Positions 1 to 6,002 of a DNA stretch of 6,563 bases are shown here, in pieces; within the stretch, counting starts at the first letter, position 1; the number at the start of each line of letters is the position of its first letter. This DNA comes from Campylobacterales bacterium (GTDB lineage Bacteria; Campylobacterota; Campylobacteria; Campylobacterales; JALSKU01): assembly GCA_027038335.1 (NCBI GenBank), contig JALVWI010000300.1, positions 1-6,563 on the forward strand, read 5' to 3'. The translations under genes were made by a program, and so were the position numbers. Below the pieces are notes generated by a model, which was not told the DNA's origin, did no database searches, and saw only the letters and a program-made list of their open reading frames with translations.

Positions 1-663
1 GATGTGGCTCATATAGCAGGTTTAGTAGTAGCCGGTGAACATCCTCATCCTTTTCCTCATTGCCATGTAGTTACAACTACAACTCACAAAACTCTAAGAG
101 GTCCAAGAGGAGGACTCATCCTAACAAATGATGAAGATATAGCCAAAAAGATAAATAGTGCTATTTTTCCGGGTATCCAAGGTGGTCCTTTGGTACATGT
201 TATAGCTGCAAAAGCGGTAGGTTTTAAGTACAATTTAAAACCAAGCTGGAAAGAGTATGCAAAGCAGGTTAAAGCAAATGCAAAAGTTTTAGCTGAAGTT
301 TTATTAAAAAGAGGATATAATATAGTAAGTGGAGGAACTGATAATCATCTTATACTTGTTTCATTCTTGGATAAAAGCTTTAGCGGTAAAGATGCCGATA
401 TAGCTCTAGGAAATGCAGGAATAACCGTCAATAAAAATACAGTTCCGGGTGAAACAAGAAGTCCTTTTGTAACAAGCGGTATCAGAGTAGGATCACCTGC
501 ACTTACAAGTAGAGGTATGAAAGAGAAAGAGTTTGAATTGATCGCTACTAAAATTGCGGATGTTTTAGATGATATAAACAATGTAGAACTTCAAGCAAAG
601 ATAAAAAAGGAGTTAGTGGCAATGGCAAAAAATTTTATCATTTACGATAGACCAACATATTAA
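1..663 (+). CDS. glyA: Serine hydroxymethyltransferase, C-terminal part (5' end outside window)
   Basis: This is a PLP enzyme that interconverts serine plus tetrahydrofolate with glycine plus 5,10-methylene-tetrahydrofolate, the main cytosolic source of one-carbon units. The reading frame is open from base 1, so the gene is cut by the window edge and 220 codons remain; family members are about 415 residues, so roughly the first half is missing. Residues visible (window numbering): D1 and H4 of the DVAHIAGL block, which contact PLP; the TTTTHKTLRGPRGG block, whose K30 forms the internal aldimine (K229 in E. coli); and the TSGIRVGSPALTSRG block, whose Arg (about residue 162) binds the substrate carboxylate. 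The C-terminal domain is complete to the TAA stop. The DUF1882 gene starts 12 bases downstream and is probably co-transcribed. Nothing is odd in the part seen. Family assignment is very secure. Confidence 0.97.
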   Translation, partial: DVAHIAGLVVAGEHPHPFPHCHVVTTTTHKTLRGPRGGLILTNDEDIAKKINSAIFPGIQGGPLVHVIAAKAVGFKYNLKPSWKEYAKQVKANAKVLAEVLLKRGYNIVSGGTDNHLILVSFLDKSFSGKDADIALGNAGITVNKNTVPGETRSPFVTSGIRVGSPALTSRGMKEKEFELIATKIADVLDDINNVELQAKIKKELVAMAKNFIIYDRPTY

Positions 664-675
664 AAAGGATAAGAT

Positions 676-1218
676 ATGTATAATGTAGATATTACTCTTA
701 TCAAGATGATAACTAAATTTTACTATATAAAAAGAGACAAGATTGTCAATAAAATAAATTATAAAGGTAAACTCTTTTTTGATAAATTTGAAAGAGTTGA
801 TTCTACACTTACAAGACAAATTATGAACGAACATGACGAAAGAAAGATAACTGTTGCTCATTCTTTGATATCAGATAGAGATATAGTTGAAAATATTGTT
901 TTTGATTATAACGGAAGAGATCCTGAAAGATTTTGGCACAGAGCTCAACTTATGCTAAGAGAAGAAGGCTATATAAATTTTACAGCTTACAAAAGTAAAA
1001 CTGAGGGTCATTTACATCTTTATATTCATAAAGGTCATACAACTTTACAAGAGGGTTACCAGCTTGCAAAACTACTTTCAGCAAAATTGCAACAAAAGAT
1101 GCCAAGACAATGGAAAGTATTCCCAGATCCAAATATACCAAGAGATTTTAATATACTTGTATTACCTTATGAAGTCTATAAAAAAGAGAGAGGCTCATCT
1201 TGGTCAAAACATATGTAA
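676..1218 (+). CDS. DUF1882 family protein, possible degenerate AEP-primase-like fold
   Basis: This 180-residue soluble protein has no signal peptide or membrane segment. I assign it to DUF1882, a family of unknown function known from Campylobacterota, where it commonly sits next to glyA; this rests on recognition, not a search. The start ATG has a good AAAGGA ribosome site six bases upstream. The N-terminal part (1-65) is basic and Tyr/Ile rich. The core (about 70-165) holds a hydrophobic strand ending in FDYNG (76-80), a helix (about 83-97), the block KSKTEGHLHLYIHKG (106-120), another helix (about 123-132), WKVFP (136-140) and FNILVLPYEVY (148-158). By my reading this order resembles AEP/LigD polymerase domains (DxD, then SGGKGxH, then a late FP and LP block), but the second acidic residue is Asn79 and no clear third acidic motif is seen. 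If related, it is probably catalytically impaired or a nucleic-acid-binding derivative. The SPOR gene begins 12 bases downstream. Function is unknown. Confidence 0.9.
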   Translation: MYNVDITLIKMITKFYYIKRDKIVNKINYKGKLFFDKFERVDSTLTRQIMNEHDERKITVAHSLISDRDIVENIVFDYNGRDPERFWHRAQLMLREEGYINFTAYKSKTEGHLHLYIHKGHTTLQEGYQLAKLLSAKLQQKMPRQWKVFPDPNIPRDFNILVLPYEVYKKERGSSWSKHM

Positions 1219-1230
1219 ATAGGAGATAAC

Positions 1231-1947
1231 ATGGAAGAAAAAAATGAATTAAGTGATATTATACTTGACAATAAAAACAATAGTGGATCTAGTAAAATTA
1301 AAAAAATTTTGATATTAAGCATTATACTTCTGCTTATATTTATTTTTGCGATATTAGGTATGAAATTTTTCAATAAACCGGAAGTCAAAAAAAATAATTT
1401 TAATATCGTTTTACCTCCTGAGCCAAAAACAAAAAATAAGCCAAAAGCAGATGAACTTTTTAAACAAGTACCTATAATAGAAGAAAATAGTAGTGTTTCA
1501 AAAGATAATTTTAATGCTATGGTGGAAAAGCTAAAAAATAAAGAGCAAACTAAAAAAGAAAGTGCTACAAATGATCAAAAAAATACTCAACAAGTTGTAT
1601 CCAACAAAAAACCAAAACCAAAACCAAAACTAAAAGCAAAAGCAAAAAATGTAAAAACTGCTTTAGCAAAAGCAAAAAAAAGTATAAAACGATTTAAAAA
1701 GACTACTCTATCAGGCAGTACTTACATACAAGTAGGCGTAACTTTTAAAACAAAACCTAATAAAAAATTTTTACAAAAGGTTGTCAAAGCCGGATACTCC
1801 TACAAACTTTATACTTTAAGAATATCCGGTAAAAATGCTACAAAAATTTTAATAGGTCCTTATAAAAACACAAAAGACGCAAAATTAAATTTATCAAAAA
1901 TAAAAAGAGAGATAAATAAAGCAGCTTTTATATATGTAATAAAGTAG
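1231..1947 (+). CDS. SPOR-domain inner-membrane protein
   Basis: This 238-residue protein is probably anchored in the inner membrane with a periplasmic C-terminus. In order: a short charged cytoplasmic N-terminus (1-24); one membrane helix (about 25-47, rich in Ile and Leu); a long low-complexity linker very rich in Lys, Asn and Pro, with KP and KA dipeptide repeats at 127-138; and a SPOR domain at about 163-238, seen in YIQVGV (165-170), ILIGPYKNTKDA (196-207) and the final strand. SPOR domains bind glycan strands lacking stem peptides and commonly place proteins at the division septum, so a role in envelope or division is inferred. The linker is strongly basic, as suits a wall-spanning tether. 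The start ATG follows AGGAG with a five-base gap. It sits mid-operon between the DUF1882 gene and trpE, with trpE starting 4 bases after its stop. The family call is good; the specific role is unknown. Confidence 0.9.
   Translation: MEEKNELSDIILDNKNNSGSSKIKKILILSIILLLIFIFAILGMKFFNKPEVKKNNFNIVLPPEPKTKNKPKADELFKQVPIIEENSSVSKDNFNAMVEKLKNKEQTKKESATNDQKNTQQVVSNKKPKPKPKLKAKAKNVKTALAKAKKSIKRFKKTTLSGSTYIQVGVTFKTKPNKKFLQKVVKAGYSYKLYTLRISGKNATKILIGPYKNTKDAKLNLSKIKREINKAAFIYVIK
1609..1644 (+). repeat. Hexanucleotide tandem repeat in SPOR protein linker
   Basis: There are six consecutive units of the form AAA(C/G)(C/T)A: three AAACCA, one AAACTA, two AAAGCA. They encode alternating Lys-Pro, Lys-Leu and Lys-Ala pairs (residues 127-138). 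Copy-number change would keep the frame and alter the linker length. Confidence 0.8.
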
Positions 1948-1951
1948 TTTA

Positions 1952-3364
1952 ATGGTTGAGTTTAAAACTATACTCTTTGATCAACTTGCACCTATTGCAA
2001 TATACAAAAAGATAAAAGATCTTTATCCTAAAGAGATAACTCTTTTGTTTGAAAGTGCTATCAACACAAATGAGGGAAATTTTTCTTTTATCATCATTGG
2101 TGCAAGAGAAAAAATCATAAGAGAGAATGAGAAAAGTTTCTATATCAATGAAAGTGGAATTAAAAAAGAGATAGATGAAAATCCTCTTGATTTTTTAAAA
2201 AAATATTATAAAAATTTAGATCAGGAGAAATATAAAGAGTTAGCAAAAAAAGCAAATGTAGGTTTTGTCGATGGTTTTATCGGATATATCGGATATGATA
2301 TGGGGAAAATTTTTGAGCCGAAACTTAAAAAAAATATGGCTTATTTAAAAGATGAATTGCATATACCTGACCTTGAACTTATAAGACCAAAAATCACTAT
2401 AGCATTTTCCCACAAAACAAATAAACTTACGATCATAAGCGAGATAAAAGACAAATCAAAACATTTTGACAAAATTACAAAAGCACTATTTGAACCCTAC
2501 AAACCTTTTGAAATTAGAAAGAGTAAAATAGATAAAAGTAAAGGTAAATTTGAATTTTCAAAAGATAAATTTTTTGAAATGGTTGAAAATTCCAAAGAGA
2601 TGATAAAAAGCGGAGATATTTTTCAGATAGTTTTATCAAACAGATATACCCAATATGCTAGTATTGACAAGCTTAGTTTTTACAGGATACTAAGAAGTAA
2701 AAATCCTTCACCTTATATGTATCTTCTTGATTATAAAGATTTTTCTATAGTCGGAAGTTCTCCTGAAGTAATGGTGGCTTTAAAAGAGGGACATATCCTT
2801 TTAAGACCTATCGCAGGTACTAGAAAAAGAGGTGGAAGTCTTGAAAAAGACTTAGAACTTGAACTTGATATGCTAAATGATGAGAAAGAAAAAGCTGAAC
2901 ATTTGATGCTTATAGACCTTGGTAGAAACGATGTAGGCAAAGTTGCAAAACCCGGAAGTGTAAAAGTAAAAGATATGATGAGAGTTGAGAAATATTCTCA
3001 TGTTATGCACATGGTAAGTGATGTAGAGGGAATTTTAGATAAAAAATATGATATGTTTGATCTATTTCGTGCTACATTTACCGCCGGAACAATGACAGGA
3101 ACTCCAAAGATAAGGGCGATGGAACTTATAGCTGAGTTTGAAAAGCTAAAAAGAGGATATTATAGCGGTGTCATAGGATACTTCGGTTTTGACGGCAATA
3201 TGGATAGCTGTATTGTGATACGGACTTCATACCTTGATGATGAAAAGATAGTTTTTCAAGCAGGTGCAGGTATAGTGGCTGACAGCAAAAAAGAGCTTGA
3301 GTATCTTGAGGTTCAAAATAAACTCCAAGCTTTGATGAGTTCATTGGATGATTTAAGTGAATAA
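1952..3364 (+). CDS. trpE: Anthranilate synthase component I
   Basis: This enzyme converts chorismate plus ammonia (from glutamine via the TrpG subunit) to anthranilate and pyruvate, the first committed step of tryptophan synthesis. It has 470 residues, a usual length. The N-terminal domain carries LLFES (31-35), matching the LLES motif of the Trp feedback site, with NPSPYM (251-256) as its partner. The chorismate-binding domain (about 205-465) shows GDIFQIVLS, GSSPE, PIAGTR (286-291), LIDLGRND, VMHMVSDVEG with the expected His353, AGTMTGTPKIRAME and GAGIVADS. Ala288 in PIAGT separates it from aminodeoxychorismate synthase PabB, where this position is often the nucleophilic Lys of PIKGT. The start ATG lies four bases after the SPOR gene stop and has no good Shine-Dalgarno, so translation is probably coupled to the upstream gene. 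Its 3' end overlaps aroE by 8 bases. No trpG is visible in the window. Confidence 0.96.
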   Translation: MVEFKTILFDQLAPIAIYKKIKDLYPKEITLLFESAINTNEGNFSFIIIGAREKIIRENEKSFYINESGIKKEIDENPLDFLKKYYKNLDQEKYKELAKKANVGFVDGFIGYIGYDMGKIFEPKLKKNMAYLKDELHIPDLELIRPKITIAFSHKTNKLTIISEIKDKSKHFDKITKALFEPYKPFEIRKSKIDKSKGKFEFSKDKFFEMVENSKEMIKSGDIFQIVLSNRYTQYASIDKLSFYRILRSKNPSPYMYLLDYKDFSIVGSSPEVMVALKEGHILLRPIAGTRKRGGSLEKDLELELDMLNDEKEKAEHLMLIDLGRNDVGKVAKPGSVKVKDMMRVEKYSHVMHMVSDVEGILDKKYDMFDLFRATFTAGTMTGTPKIRAMELIAEFEKLKRGYYSGVIGYFGFDGNMDSCIVIRTSYLDDEKIVFQAGAGIVADSKKELEYLEVQNKLQALMSSLDDLSE

Positions 3365-4157
3365 ACTTTTTACGATATTCGGCAATCCGGTATCTCACTC
3401 TATATCTCCTCTTATACACAATTTTACTATCAAATCTTTAGGCATTGATGCCTGTTATACCAGAACACTTTTAAAAGATGGCGATAATTTTAAAAATACC
3501 TTTTTAAAAAGCAAATTTGACGGAGCAAATGTAACAGTACCCTTTAAAGAAGATGCCTTTAGGCAGTGCGACAAGATAGAAGGTATAGCAAATGAAATAA
3601 AAGCTGTCAATACAGTTATAAAAAGAGATGATAAACTCATAGGCTACAATACCGATGCTCCCGGTTTTTATGAAAGCATAAAAGAGTTCAAAGATATAAA
3701 CTCGGCTCTTATCTTAGGAGCCGGCGGTACAGCAAAAGCTATAGCAAACATATTAAAATCAAATAAAATAAAAAATGTTGTATTAAATAGATCCAAACCG
3801 AGACTAAGATATTTTCTCAATAATGGTTTTGAAGCTTATAGTTGGGATAATTTTGAAGCAGATAAATTTGATATTATCATCAATACGACTTTTGCCGGCT
3901 TAAATGATGATATGCTTCCTCTTGAAGAAAAATTATTAAAAGATTTGATCTTCAATACAAAATATTGTATAGATGTTATATACAACAAACAAACACCCTT
4001 TTTAAAAATGGCAAAAGAGTTCAAGAAACCTTACAAAGATGGTTCAGATATGCTTTTGTTCCAAGCCGTACTTGCATTTGATATATTTTTTGAGGGTAAA
4101 TTTGAAAAAACAGATATCGAAAAAGAGATGAGAAAAGCTTTTAAACTTTTACTCTAA
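3357..4157 (+). CDS. aroE: Shikimate dehydrogenase (NADP+)
   Basis: This enzyme reduces 3-dehydroshikimate to shikimate with NADPH, the fourth step of the shikimate pathway, and so feeds the chorismate used by TrpE upstream. It has 266 residues, about the E. coli length. Shikimate-site residues are visible: Ser15 and Ser17 in FGNPVSHSISP, Lys64 in NVTVPFKEDA, Asn85 in AVNTV, Asp100 in GYNTD and Gln236 in DMLLFQAV. The Rossmann domain has ILGAGGTAKA (119-128), and NRSKPR (144-149) matches the NRTxxR motif that reads the NADPH phosphate. After NTD the usual Gly is replaced (NTDAPGF), a mild variant. The start is GTG inside the end of trpE, an 8-base overlap, preceded by a weak GGATGA ribosome site; this start puts the conserved FGNP block at its normal distance from the N-terminus. 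The 3' end overlaps convergent recR by 17 bases. Confidence 0.96.
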   Translation: MNKLFTIFGNPVSHSISPLIHNFTIKSLGIDACYTRTLLKDGDNFKNTFLKSKFDGANVTVPFKEDAFRQCDKIEGIANEIKAVNTVIKRDDKLIGYNTDAPGFYESIKEFKDINSALILGAGGTAKAIANILKSNKIKNVVLNRSKPRLRYFLNNGFEAYSWDNFEADKFDIIINTTFAGLNDDMLPLEEKLLKDLIFNTKYCIDVIYNKQTPFLKMAKEFKKPYKDGSDMLLFQAVLAFDIFFEGKFEKTDIEKEMRKAFKLLL

Positions 4158-4713
4158 GTTCTAATGCTTTTGAAAGAGATAGCGTATCTACATTTTCAAG
4201 ATTTATTCCGGTAGGTACACCTTGAGCAATTTTTGTAAATTTTAAATCATACTCTTTTAATTTATCTTCTAAATATATAATAATCGCATCATTTGAAATA
4301 GATGGTGTAAGTGCAAAAATAACTTCATCAATACTCTCTTTCACGATCTCTTCTAATTTATTTATATTTAACTCTTCTAATGATTTGAGTACAAAATACT
4401 TTCCGTCATAGTCCGTATTATCTTCAAGTATAAAAATATCTTTAGCATTTTCTACTATGCACAGTTTTGTATCATCTCTTGTTTCATCAGCACAAATTGA
4501 ACATATTTCATCTTCACTTAAAGCTCCACATCTTTGGCACTCTTTTATGGATGCTACTGCCTCTTGAATGGCATTGGCAATTTTTAATGCTGAAAAAGAA
4601 TCTTTTAACACCATATGATAGGCATATCTCAAAGCTGATTTTTTACCGACAGTAGGCAAAGTATTTAAAGCATCTACTAAATTATTAAATTTTTCAAGAC
4701 CATATTTTTTCAA
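4141..4713 (-). CDS. recR: Recombination mediator protein RecR
   Basis: RecR acts with RecO (and RecF where present) to load RecA on SSB-coated single-stranded DNA during gap and break repair. It has 190 residues, about ten fewer than E. coli. Domains in order: helix-hairpin-helix region (about 8-45, with LPTVGKKSALR), four-Cys zinc motif (C59, C62, C71, C74), Toprim domain (about 83-165) and the C-terminal GVPTGINLENVDTLSL block that resembles the conserved GVPxGxxLEYxDxxTL. The Toprim domain is shortened: the usual LGGxxSPLxGxxP loop is absent and the EGEAT motif reads SNDAI (140-144). The start is TTG at 4713-4711; an in-frame TAA four codons into the leader rules out an upstream start, and AGGA lies about nine bases upstream. 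The gene is divergent from dnaJ and convergent with aroE. Identity is secure. Confidence 0.95.
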   Translation of the reverse strand: MKKYGLEKFNNLVDALNTLPTVGKKSALRYAYHMVLKDSFSALKIANAIQEAVASIKECQRCGALSEDEICSICADETRDDTKLCIVENAKDIFILEDNTDYDGKYFVLKSLEELNINKLEEIVKESIDEVIFALTPSISNDAIIIYLEDKLKEYDLKFTKIAQGVPTGINLENVDTLSLSKALELRVKV

Positions 4714-4739
4714 GCTATATTATCCTACTTTTTTTAGTA

Positions 4740-4745
4740 ATTGTA
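4740..4745 (-). promoter_or_regulatory. Candidate -10 box of the recR promoter
   Basis: Read on the minus strand this is TACAAT, 26 bases upstream of the recR TTG, leaving a leader of about 20 bases that contains the AGGA ribosome site. A second possible box, TATAAA, lies further upstream (minus strand, 4770-4765). Without transcript data I cannot choose between them. Confidence 0.3.
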
Positions 4746-4759
4746 TCTAAAAAATACAA
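4741..4759. repeat. Inverted repeat TTGTAT-N7-ATACAA
   Basis: Six-base perfect arms separated by seven bases overlap the candidate recR -10 box. It could be an operator. In DNA this A/T rich, arms of six bases are also expected by chance fairly often, so support is weak. Confidence 0.25.
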
Positions 4760-4790
4760 ATAGTTTTATAAGTACAGCATTATTTTAATA

Positions 4791-4810
4791 AACTTTAAAA
4801 GAACTTTAAA
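4791..4810 (+). repeat. Direct repeat AACTTTAAA, two copies, 11-bp period
   Basis: AACTTTAAA occurs at 4791-4799 and again at 4802-4810, one helical turn apart and directly upstream of the TATAAT box. The second copy is part of the perfect palindrome ACTTTAAAGT (4803-4812). It may be the phased A/T signal that replaces the -35 box in this phylum, or a pair of protein sites. Confidence 0.55.
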
Positions 4811-4811
4811 G

Positions 4812-4817
4812 TATAAT
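4812..4817 (+). promoter_or_regulatory. Candidate -10 box of the dnaJ promoter
   Basis: The hexamer is a perfect TATAAT, 40 bases upstream of the dnaJ start codon, and predicts a transcript start near 4824 with a leader of roughly 33 bases. There is no TTGACA-like -35; the matching position reads TAAACT. Housekeeping promoters in Campylobacterota typically lack a -35 consensus and instead carry A/T runs phased by about one helical turn, which fits the repeat just upstream. Confidence 0.6.
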
Positions 4818-4819
4818 TC

Positions 4820-4837
4820 AATTCTAAAATTAGAATT
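4820..4837. promoter_or_regulatory. 18-bp palindrome at dnaJ transcription start, candidate operator
   Basis: The arms AATTCTAA and TTAGAATT are perfect inverted repeats around an AA centre. The site begins three bases after the TATAAT box and covers the expected transcript start, the usual place for a repressor operator. It matches neither CIRCE nor HAIR, the known heat-shock operators of the phylum. In RNA it would give only a weak A/U hairpin with a two-base loop, so a DNA-level role is likelier. Because the region is A/T rich, chance cannot be excluded. Confidence 0.4.
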
Positions 4838-4847
4838 TATAAAATAT

Positions 4848-4860
4848 GGAGTAAAAGTTG
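4848..4860 (+). promoter_or_regulatory. Ribosome site and TTG start of dnaJ
   Basis: GGAG at 4848-4851 lies six bases before TTG at 4858-4860. An in-frame TAA at 4852-4854 makes this TTG the first possible start, and the J-domain motif DYYEVLEI follows at once, leaving no room for a later start. Confidence 0.85.
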
Positions 4861-5994
4861 GAAATTGATTATTACGAAGTCTTAGAAATCTCAAGAAATG
4901 CGGATGCGAGCGAGATAAAAAAGGCTTACAGAAAACTTGCTCTAAAATACCATCCTGATAGAAACCAAGGAGACAAAGAAGCTGAAGAAAAATTTAAGCT
5001 CGTAAATGAAGCATATCAAGCCTTGAGTGATCCTAAAAAAAGATCTATTTATGACAGATATGGAAAATCCGGACTTGACTCTCAAGGATTTAGTAGTTAC
5101 TCAAATATGAATAGTGAAGATATCATGGATGATCTTAGCTCCATATTTGAGTCAGTTTTTGGACAGGGTTTTGGCGGTTTTGGCGGTTTTGGCGGTAGCT
5201 CAAGATCTCAATCAAAATACCCTCTTGATGTGGAAACAAATATAACTCTTGAATTTAATGAGGCTGTTTTCGGTATAAAAAAGAATATTAAATTTAAGTA
5301 TAAAAAACCTTGTGTTATTTGTGACGGAACCGGTTCAAAAGATAAACAAACCGAGACTTGTAGCAACTGCGGAGGAAGAGGTCAAGTGTATTATCGACAA
5401 GGTTTTATGACTTTTTCTCAGACTTGTGAAGTGTGTCATGGAAGCGGTCAAATCATAAAAAATAAGTGTAAAAACTGTAATGGTCAAGGATACGAAGAGG
5501 TTGAAGAGAATGTTACTGTTGATATCCCTGAAGGTATAGATGATGGCAACCAAATAAGAGTTGCTTCAAAAGGAAATATCAACAAATACGGTGATAGGGG
5601 TGATCTTTATGTTAGAATTAGTGTCAAAGAGGATGAACACTTTATAAGGCATAATGATGATATATATCTTGAAGTTCCGGTATTTTTTACTCAAGCAATT
5701 TTAGGAGAAAGCATAAAGATACCAACTCTTAGAGGAAAAACTGAGCTAAACCTTCCAATAGGGGCTAAAGATAAGCAACAATTTATCTTTAGAGGTGAAG
5801 GTGTAAAAAATATCCATACAAAAAGAAAAGGCAATTTAATAGCTCAGATAAGCATAATTTATCCGAAAAAGTTGAATGAAAAACAAAGAGAATTACTTGA
5901 GGAGTTGCAAGATTCTTTTGGATATGAAAATACTCCTCATGAAAATAAGTTTGAAGGTGTCTTTGAAAAGATCAAAAAATGGTTTACAAAATAG
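4858..5994 (+). CDS. dnaJ: Chaperone DnaJ (class I Hsp40)
   Basis: DnaJ delivers unfolded substrates to DnaK and stimulates its ATPase. It has 378 residues, the usual length, with all class I parts. The J domain (1-70) has HPD at 32-34; the Gly/Phe region has a short GFG repeat (about 102-113); the zinc domain has four CxxCxGxG-type repeats with Cys pairs 152/155, 168/171, 190/193 and 204/207; the substrate-binding domains (about 120-150 and 215-335) and C-terminal dimerization tail follow. It starts with TTG, fixed by an in-frame stop just upstream. It is transcribed divergently from recR from its own TATAAT promoter, away from any dnaK or grpE in the window, and is followed after 8 bases by a TlpA-like gene, probably in the same transcript. 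No CIRCE or HAIR heat-shock operator is seen upstream; a different palindrome sits at the expected transcript start. No defect is visible. Confidence 0.97.
   Translation: MEIDYYEVLEISRNADASEIKKAYRKLALKYHPDRNQGDKEAEEKFKLVNEAYQALSDPKKRSIYDRYGKSGLDSQGFSSYSNMNSEDIMDDLSSIFESVFGQGFGGFGGFGGSSRSQSKYPLDVETNITLEFNEAVFGIKKNIKFKYKKPCVICDGTGSKDKQTETCSNCGGRGQVYYRQGFMTFSQTCEVCHGSGQIIKNKCKNCNGQGYEEVEENVTVDIPEGIDDGNQIRVASKGNINKYGDRGDLYVRISVKEDEHFIRHNDDIYLEVPVFFTQAILGESIKIPTLRGKTELNLPIGAKDKQQFIFRGEGVKNIHTKRKGNLIAQISIIYPKKLNEKQRELLEELQDSFGYENTPHENKFEGVFEKIKKWFTK
5167..5196 (+). repeat. 9-bp tandem repeat in dnaJ Gly/Phe region
   Basis: GGTTTTGGC occurs three times in tandem (5167-5193) plus a GGT remnant and encodes a GFG repeat. 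The unit is three codons, so a change in copy number would keep the frame and only lengthen or shorten the flexible Gly/Phe linker. Confidence 0.85.
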
Positions 5995-6002
5995 GAGATA
6001 TA

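Larger units (their letters stand above)
4714..4857. other. Divergent recR/dnaJ intergenic region
   Basis: This is the only sizeable non-coding stretch in the window: 144 bases of very A/T-rich DNA between the divergent start codons of recR and dnaJ. It must hold both promoters. It contains a TATAAT box facing dnaJ, a candidate TACAAT box facing recR, a direct repeat with 11-bp spacing, an 18-bp palindrome and a looser inverted repeat, listed separately. I see no CIRCE (TTAGCACTC-N9-GAGTGCTAA) and no HAIR (CTTGAGT-N7-ACTCAAG) element. No small ORF with a credible ribosome site is apparent. Confidence 0.85.

Noticed and set aside
613..861. Minus-strand open frame across the glyA/DUF1882 junction
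   Set aside because: It runs antisense to two well-supported genes, has no recognisable domain and looks like A/T-rich chance sequence.
1952..3364. PabB (aminodeoxychorismate synthase) instead of TrpE
   Set aside because: The motif is PIAGT, not PIKGT with the catalytic Lys, and the LLFES feedback motif is present; TrpE fits better.
4133..4142. AAAAGCTTTT palindrome as aroE terminator
   Set aside because: It lies inside the coding sequence, has one G/C pair per arm and no loop, so it cannot form a useful hairpin.
4467..4655. Plus-strand open frame inside recR
   Set aside because: It is antisense to conserved RecR coding sequence and its translation is a His/Leu-rich artefact of that complement.
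4714..4857. CIRCE or HAIR heat-shock operator before dnaJ
   Set aside because: I looked on both strands for TTAGCACTC/GAGTGCTAA and CTTGAGT/ACTCAAG and saw neither.
4824..4857. RNA thermometer in the dnaJ leader
   Set aside because: I see no UUUU or ROSE-like strand able to pair with the GGAG ribosome site; the palindrome arms pair with each other, not with it.
5979..6002. Longer start for the TlpA-like protein, inside dnaJ
   Set aside because: It adds eight residues before a normal MKR signal peptide and lacks a ribosome site; ATG at 6003 has GGAG at the right distance.
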